Translations under genes and position numbers: made by a program
Origin: Thalassotalea mangrovi
GTDB lineage: Bacteria; Pseudomonadota; Gammaproteobacteria; Enterobacterales; Alteromonadaceae
Length of the DNA stretch: 64,000 nucleotides
Reading direction: 5' to 3'
Assembly (NCBI RefSeq): GCF_005116735.1
Contig: NZ_SWDB01000009.1
Location: 62,001 to 126,000, forward strand
Notes under the pieces: model-generated
Seen by the model: only the letters and a program-made list of their open reading frames with translations
Told to the model about the DNA's origin: nothing
The model's database searches: none
Part shown: in pieces, positions 59,123-64,000 of the stretch
Numbering within the stretch: position 1 is the first letter of the stretch
Layout: the number at the start of each line of letters is the position of its first letter

Positions 59123-59785
59123 ATGAAGCTTATTGATCTCAGCCACACCATCTTCGACGGTCTGATCACCTACAAAGGCCTGCCTGCGCCCCATGTCTGC
59201 GATTTTTTAAGCCGGGAACAGTCGAAAAAGCACTACAATCCGGACACTAGCTTTTTAATCAGTGAAATTACCCTTTGCTCGAATACCGGTACTTATCTCG
59301 ATACCCCATTTCATCGCTATCAAAATGGCCAAGATACCAGCGCTGTACCCTTGTCGGCACTGGCTAACCTTCCGGGCATCAAAATTACCGTGGCAGAGGG
59401 GATTCGCGCTATTGATGCCGAATATTTTCAACATCTTGATGATTTAACAGGAAAAGCGGTTCTGGTGGAAACCAACTGGAGTCGCCACTTCAATAGCGAA
59501 CAATATTACCAGGAGCACCCTTATTTAACCCAGGATGCGGCTGAATACCTGCAGCAACAACGAGTCGCCCTGGTCGGCATTGATAGTTTAAACATTGATG
59601 ATACTCAGGATTCTAACCGACCGGTGCATAGTATCTTACTCGCTAATAACATCCTGATTGTTGAGCACCTCACCAACCTTAAGCAAATTCCCGAGGATAA
59701 TTTTCGATTCACTGCGACGCCGGTAAAGATAAAGGGGGTAGGGACGTTTCCGGTGCGGGCGTTTGCAACAATAGATGCCACCTGA
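59123..59785 (+). CDS. Cyclase family protein (kynurenine-formamidase-like)
   Basis: A 220-residue protein with the cyclase-family metal motif at NTGTYLDTPFHRY (HxGTHxDxPxH-like; the first histidine is replaced by asparagine here), LIDLSHTIFDGL at the start and LVGIDSLNIDD near the centre. Relatives hydrolyse N-formylkynurenine or act on cyclic substrates. The asparagine in place of the first conserved histidine may alter metal binding. Confidence 0.85.
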   Translation: MKLIDLSHTIFDGLITYKGLPAPHVCDFLSREQSKKHYNPDTSFLISEITLCSNTGTYLDTPFHRYQNGQDTSAVPLSALANLPGIKITVAEGIRAIDAEYFQHLDDLTGKAVLVETNWSRHFNSEQYYQEHPYLTQDAAEYLQQQRVALVGIDSLNIDDTQDSNRPVHSILLANNILIVEHLTNLKQIPEDNFRFTATPVKIKGVGTFPVRAFATIDAT

Positions 59786-59944
59786 ATTTGCAATACAAAT
59801 AGAAGGAAAGGTGGTACAAAACAACGTACAACGATCACAGCTTACATCTCATATGTACCACCTGAAACCAGTTTTAGTTGAACCAACTTCAAAAAGTTTA
59901 TTGCCCACCTGACATCCACCAAACACCGATAAGGTGTAATCGAA

Positions 59945-61522
59945 TCACGGTACGGTCGCGGGCAGGTAAAGCACCAGGTTTTCTAGAAATGCCAGTATCG
60001 CCTGACGGTTAGTTGCACTTAATCGAGTATAGTTAAGTTTTGATGCTTCTGCCTCACCGCCATGCGCTAATATCGCTTCTTCTAGTGTACTTGCCCGACC
60101 ATCATGCAGATATGGTGCAGTACTGCCTACTCCCCATAATTCTTTTGTCATCCATACTGAGGCACCAACGCCGGTTTCATCAATATTTTCCGCCAGTTCC
60201 GGGCCCATATCATGCAATTTCAAATCACCGTACAAACGCACCATAACCTGACCTTTTCGGTTTGTTTCAAAAGCGCCCAGATGACTGATCAGCTCGCCAT
60301 TTAACACTATCTGATTATCTGGCTGATCGCGGCGAATATCGAAGCGAATGGCTTTTATCATTTCAATACCGGCTTGCCCGGCAGGAAAGGTTTGTTCACG
60401 ATACAGCGGGTTATCGCTAGGCTCGCTGTAAACAAACTGCTGTTCAATAGTCATACTGGGTTTGTGGCATGATGAACAGTCAATCGAGTTGAACAACCTC
60501 TGACCGCGCTTAATAGCACGTCGTTCACCTGTGGTTAAATGGGGAAGCATTAACCCTTCGGCCAGCTCTGGCCCACCACTGTCCCGATAGCGACGTCCAA
60601 GCAGCGTTTTGCGAAGTTCATCCAGCTCAAGTAAACTCGTCGGCCGCGGTTGCGCCGCCAGATATATCACCATGGCGGTAATATCGTCGATAGTTATTTC
60701 ATTAACGACACCGTCAAAATCACCATCAATATCATCACCGGTTAATTCCACAGGGTCCATGCCAAGCTCATTATGAAAGGCATCGCGCGAAAAAGTGCGC
60801 ACATTAAGCTCACTGCCTTTCCATTGAAACGGCCGGATGATTAAATCATCTTTAACGCCCTGACTTTGCACATCAATCTGCGGCGAATCACAAGGGGGAT
60901 AAACATTCACAGAGCCGAACTCCATGCCTTTGGCGGTAAGCAGGGATTGTTGTGCTATGCCCGACTCACAGACCATGGCTACCGTGTCAGCGACCTGTTG
61001 CTGCAATGCATCAGTCATTTCTTCAGCCAGTAATTGCAAGCCTGCCATGCCAAACAAATGAGTGGTATTACGTTGAATAAATAAGCCGGGTTGATTGCTG
61101 TGTAGCGGGTCGCGAATCGCGTTAAATACGACGGCGCCACCACCATTGCCACCGCCACCAATAATATTGCTGGGAGTATGACAAACGCTACAGGCTGCTG
61201 CGTTTGGACCCGTTTTGCGCCGTGGTATGGTATTAGCCCAATTGAAAAGATCAGCTCGAGGTACGCGGCTATGACGACCACCGTCACCAAGGTTCATACC
61301 AACGCCATCCAGCGCATTATAGGTAAAAGCAAAGAGTTCATCGCCGCAGACAAAGACATCGAGAAAACTACCGCTATCGACGCTGTTATCACAATGAACA
61401 ATTTTCCCCTGATTCAGGCCTGACACGAATTCGAGCGTATCTTCCTGGCTGTGACTGACAGATGGCAACAAGGCGAAAGTAGAAAAAGGCAAAGCAAACA
61501 AAAGACCACGGGAAGTCGTCAT
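59945..61522 (-). CDS. Di-haem cytochrome c oxidoreductase (DUF1111-like)
   Basis: About 525 residues with a signal peptide (TTSRGLLFALPFSTFALLPSVSHS) and two haem-c motifs: CSVCH at about residue 112 and CSSCH at about 352. The C-terminal block (DMGPELAENIDETG, then LWGVGSTAPYLHDGRASTLEEAILAHGGEA) is typical of the di-haem oxidoreductase/MauG-related group. It acts in the periplasm; the electron donor is unknown. ATG 61522 has GGAG at good spacing, and a GTG twelve bases earlier is less likely. Confidence 0.85.
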   Translation of the reverse strand: MTTSRGLLFALPFSTFALLPSVSHSQEDTLEFVSGLNQGKIVHCDNSVDSGSFLDVFVCGDELFAFTYNALDGVGMNLGDGGRHSRVPRADLFNWANTIPRRKTGPNAAACSVCHTPSNIIGGGGNGGGAVVFNAIRDPLHSNQPGLFIQRNTTHLFGMAGLQLLAEEMTDALQQQVADTVAMVCESGIAQQSLLTAKGMEFGSVNVYPPCDSPQIDVQSQGVKDDLIIRPFQWKGSELNVRTFSRDAFHNELGMDPVELTGDDIDGDFDGVVNEITIDDITAMVIYLAAQPRPTSLLELDELRKTLLGRRYRDSGGPELAEGLMLPHLTTGERRAIKRGQRLFNSIDCSSCHKPSMTIEQQFVYSEPSDNPLYREQTFPAGQAGIEMIKAIRFDIRRDQPDNQIVLNGELISHLGAFETNRKGQVMVRLYGDLKLHDMGPELAENIDETGVGASVWMTKELWGVGSTAPYLHDGRASTLEEAILAHGGEAEASKLNYTRLSATNRQAILAFLENLVLYLPATVP

Positions 61523-61768
61523 AAAATACTCCACAACTGAATAGCGTATGCTTGATCGCCAGAAACAGCTATGGGCGAAAAACGACCTGCATTAAATCTT
61601 TATCGAAACCAGTTTTAACTATAAGACAGGCTTTGCATTGCCGCTAAATAAAAATGCGAATAATTTTCATTTGCAATTTAGTGGTTTATTCTTGCCGTTT
61701 ATTCATCGCATTTTCTTGCTCCCTCTGTGACAACTGCTAAATTTTACAACAGGCGGCGGAGGTAGTTT

Positions 61769-62656
61769 ATGCGTTGGCAGGGCAAACGAAAAAGCAGTAA
61801 TGTCGAAGACAGGCGAGGTCAGCGCGTTGCTGCCGGAGCCGGGATTGGCGCGTTATTATTCCGATTTTTACCTTATTTGCTACGCAGTAAATTAGGTCGA
61901 ACCTTATTGATTCTTGGCGTGGTTGTATTCGTTGGTAGTCGATTTCTTGGCATCGATGTTGCCCCAGGTCTGTCGTCAGGAGGTAGCGCCCAGGCGCCGG
62001 CACAACTTACCCAGGAGCAACAGCAAATGGGCGATTTCGTTGCCGTAATCCTCGCCGATACCGAACAAACCTGGCATAGCATCCTCGAATCAGCAGGTAT
62101 TCCATACCGCGAACCGAAACTGATTTTATTTACCGGCCAGGTCAATTCTGCCTGTGGCATGGCAAGTGCCGCCGTAGGCCCCTTCTATTGTCCTGGCGAT
62201 GAGCAGGTGTATATCGATTTATCATTTTACGAAGATTTAAAAAATCGCCATGGCGCGCCAGGAGACTTTGCCCAGGCTTATGTGATTGCCCATGAAATCG
62301 GTCATCACGTGCAAAACATTCTCGGTACATCAGACAAAGTGCATCGTTCGCAACAAATGATGTCAAAAGTGGATGGCAATAAGCTCTCGGTAAAATTGGA
62401 ATTGCAAGCAGATTGTTATGCCGGGGTCTGGGGTTATCACGCCGATACCAAACGACAAATGCTCGACTCAGGCGATCTCAATGAAGCACTGGTTGCCGCA
62501 TCGGCCATTGGCGATGACAGGTTACAGAAACAGGCGACAGGGCGGGTAACTCCGGACAGCTTTACCCATGGTAGCTCGGAACAACGGGTCGCCTGGTTTA
62601 AACGAGGCTTTACTACGGGCGATATCAATCAATGTGATACCTTTTCCGGCCGTTAA
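61769..62656 (+). CDS. YpfJ-family neutral zinc metallopeptidase
   Basis: A 295-residue protein with a basic cytoplasmic start (MRWQGKRKSSNVEDRRGQ), one membrane helix (LLILGVVVFVGSRFL) and a zincin domain with HEIGHHVQNI (HExxH). FTGQVNSACGMASAAVGPFYCPGD and LQADCYAGVWGY (third ligand region) follow the YpfJ/KPN_00929 pattern. It is probably a periplasmic or membrane-anchored protease. GGAGG precedes ATG. Confidence 0.93.
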   Translation: MRWQGKRKSSNVEDRRGQRVAAGAGIGALLFRFLPYLLRSKLGRTLLILGVVVFVGSRFLGIDVAPGLSSGGSAQAPAQLTQEQQQMGDFVAVILADTEQTWHSILESAGIPYREPKLILFTGQVNSACGMASAAVGPFYCPGDEQVYIDLSFYEDLKNRHGAPGDFAQAYVIAHEIGHHVQNILGTSDKVHRSQQMMSKVDGNKLSVKLELQADCYAGVWGYHADTKRQMLDSGDLNEALVAASAIGDDRLQKQATGRVTPDSFTHGSSEQRVAWFKRGFTTGDINQCDTFSGR

Positions 62657-62834
62657 TAGAAAGTTTGTGTGCTGACAGAAGCATATCTGGATGAATACGT
62701 ATGCAATAATTTGTCAGCGTCTGCTTGACCACGTAATTTGCTCACCATACATTAAATATACCAATTATTTCAACCGACGACGGTAGCTCAATAATAATTA
62801 CCCCTGCTACCCGGATAACAACAAGAGAACCCTG

Positions 62835-64000
62835 ATGCTAACCATTCAAAAAAACCTGAGCCGGTCGTTTTATGTGCTGCTGAGCTTACCCTCGACGGCG
62901 ATGGGTTTTGCCCTGTCGATTCAGATTGCGGCTTTAAGCTGGCTGTTAAACACCCAATACGGGCTGGATATTCACGAAGTCGGCCTGGTCTGGGCGGCGG
63001 GTCCAATTGCCGGTATTCTTGGCCAGGTGATTATCGGTATTATCAGCGATAAAGTCTGGTTCTGGGGAGGTCGTCGACGTCCATTTATCATAGTGGGTGG
63101 CGTGCTGGCCGGGATGATGTTGCTGGCATTGCCAAATATCGACATTGTTTCCGGTGCTCTTGGCATGGACGGTCTGCTCGGTATTGCGATTGTTATCGCC
63201 CTGACGCTGGATTTATCCATTAATGTCAGCATGAATCCTACCCGTTCTATCATTGCCGACGTAACCCCGCAGGGTGAACAGCGCACCCAGGGATATACCT
63301 GGATGCAGCTCATTTCAGGAACCTTTGGAATGATGGCATACGCCATCGGCGCTACCTTAGGTAACTATGTATTGATATACCTCGGCGCAGCATTAGTATT
63401 TCTGCTTGCCGTTGTTCCGCCTTTTTTCATCGAAGAGCCAAAACAGCTGACCGAAAATGAAGACGGCAATGACCAGGGTGCTATCAACCTGAAAGAGATC
63501 CTGGTTAATATCAAGCCACTTTGGGGCTTTTTAATCTATGATGCTTATGCCTTATTTATTAAACTTGCAGGCATTCAGGTCGATAACTATTGGGTGGAAA
63601 TCGCCTGCCTTATCCTTACCGCTTATTTTGTATTCACAACCTTACTCCCTTCAGAGCAAGGCAAGCCAGAACAACAAGCAAACCTGATCGGATTTCGTAA
63701 AGTCCTTGCTGCACATTCATTTAGCTGGATCGGCATTCAGTCGATGTTTGTATTCCTGTTCGCATTTCTTCAGGACAAGATGCCAGGCATTGCCGATGAC
63801 GAACTGGGTAAAATTATTAACTTAAGCTTTTTGGTGTTAAATGGTGTTGCCGCCATTCTGCCAGCCCTGGTGCTGTTACCGTTAACCCGATCCTATGGCC
63901 TGGTCCGGGTTCATACCGTATGTATCGCCACCATGGCACTCGGTTATTTCGGTGTGGTTCTGTTTGGTCACAGTGAATACATGCTCTACGGTTTAATGGC
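62835..64000 (+). CDS. MFS transporter, sugar-type (3' end outside window)
   Basis: A continuous frame of 388 codons from ATG 62835 runs off the right edge. It codes about ten membrane helices. Early features are FALSIQIAALSWLLN, then GIISDKVWFWGGRRRPFIIVGG, the loop 2-3 motif of SLC45/sucrose- and maltose-type major facilitator proteins, and DLSINVSMNPTRSIIADVTP between helices 4 and 5. It probably imports a disaccharide with protons. The 178-bp upstream gap holds no gene. Confidence 0.9.
   Translation, partial: MLTIQKNLSRSFYVLLSLPSTAMGFALSIQIAALSWLLNTQYGLDIHEVGLVWAAGPIAGILGQVIIGIISDKVWFWGGRRRPFIIVGGVLAGMMLLALPNIDIVSGALGMDGLLGIAIVIALTLDLSINVSMNPTRSIIADVTPQGEQRTQGYTWMQLISGTFGMMAYAIGATLGNYVLIYLGAALVFLLAVVPPFFIEEPKQLTENEDGNDQGAINLKEILVNIKPLWGFLIYDAYALFIKLAGIQVDNYWVEIACLILTAYFVFTTLLPSEQGKPEQQANLIGFRKVLAAHSFSWIGIQSMFVFLFAFLQDKMPGIADDELGKIINLSFLVLNGVAAILPALVLLPLTRSYGLVRVHTVCIATMALGYFGVVLFGHSEYMLYGLM

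Noticed and set aside
1-64000. CRISPR arrays, tRNA and rRNA genes
   Set aside because: No regularly spaced direct repeats, cloverleaf-like segments or rRNA stretches were recognised in any gap.

Overview
The window looks like a chromosome segment of a marine, heterotrophic gammaproteobacterium, probably of the Alteromonadales (Colwelliaceae or Alteromonadaceae-like). This rests on the yicC/rph-pyrE and bioH/comF/nfuA neighbourhoods, large TonB-dependent receptors, a solitary tryptophan-halogenase-type gene, and many palindromic repeats between genes. The genus is an inference. No rRNA, tRNA, CRISPR array, integrase or transposase was seen.

Region by region. (1) 1-5.2 kb: the end of an SdpI-type membrane protein, a small DUF6482-like protein, and a thiamine-salvage operon (TonB receptor, YkoF-like protein, PnuC/PnuT permease, thiamine-kinase-like enzyme) led by a clear TPP riboswitch. 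(2) 5.2-5.8 kb: a cluster of intergenic palindromic repeats. (3) 5.9-7.5 kb: an SDR oxidoreductase and an outer-membrane-like protein. (4) 7.7-18.4 kb: an eight-gene leftward operon (TonB receptor, PpiC rotamase, HupE/UreJ membrane protein, DUF3604 protein, Zn-type alcohol dehydrogenase, extended SDR, cupin dioxygenase-like protein, acyl-CoA ligase). It faces an AraC-family regulator across tandem 15-bp sites; its substrate is unknown. (5) 18.5-23.5 kb: the AraC regulator, a PHB-depolymerase-like lipoprotein, a halogenase, a small orphan gene, three copies of a REP-like inverted repeat, and a NYN/LOTUS protein.

(6) 23.6-40.8 kb is the main attraction: a visibly AT-richer island for DNA phosphorothioation (sulfur in the DNA backbone). 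Its rightward operon (DUF4007 protein, 1138-aa ATPase, short PAPS-reductase-like sulfurtransferase) and a convergent cysteine desulfurase match the single-strand SspABCD modification system. A divergent leftward block holds a PLD-nuclease/SF2 helicase, a small coiled protein, a DndD-like SMC ATPase and a 'dnd system-associated protein 4'-like protein, then a translationally coupled GIY-YIG nuclease and DGQHR (DndB-like) pair. This looks like the restriction side. A further coupled pair (an HTH plus M15-peptidase-like protein, and a phosphorothioation-associated methyltransferase) sits at the left edge. Canonical DndE, SspE and DptFGH are absent. The island ends at the 3' end of yicC, a known integration site for genomic islands in related bacteria.

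(7) 40.9-47 kb: yicC; a GMC oxidoreductase, gluconate-dehydrogenase subunit 3-like and thioredoxin-like operon lying between yicC and rph; then rph and pyrE. (8) 47-55.3 kb: an MscS channel, an old-yellow-enzyme-type reductase, bioH, comF, an M14 peptidase, and nfuA behind an IscR-type site. (9) 55.3-64 kb: repeats, a class-C beta-lactamase-like lipoprotein, a rightward run of five small genes (PH-domain, two-TM protein, GFA, SpoIIAA-like, cyclase), a di-haem oxidoreductase, a YpfJ-type zinc metalloprotease and the start of an MFS transporter cut by the window end.
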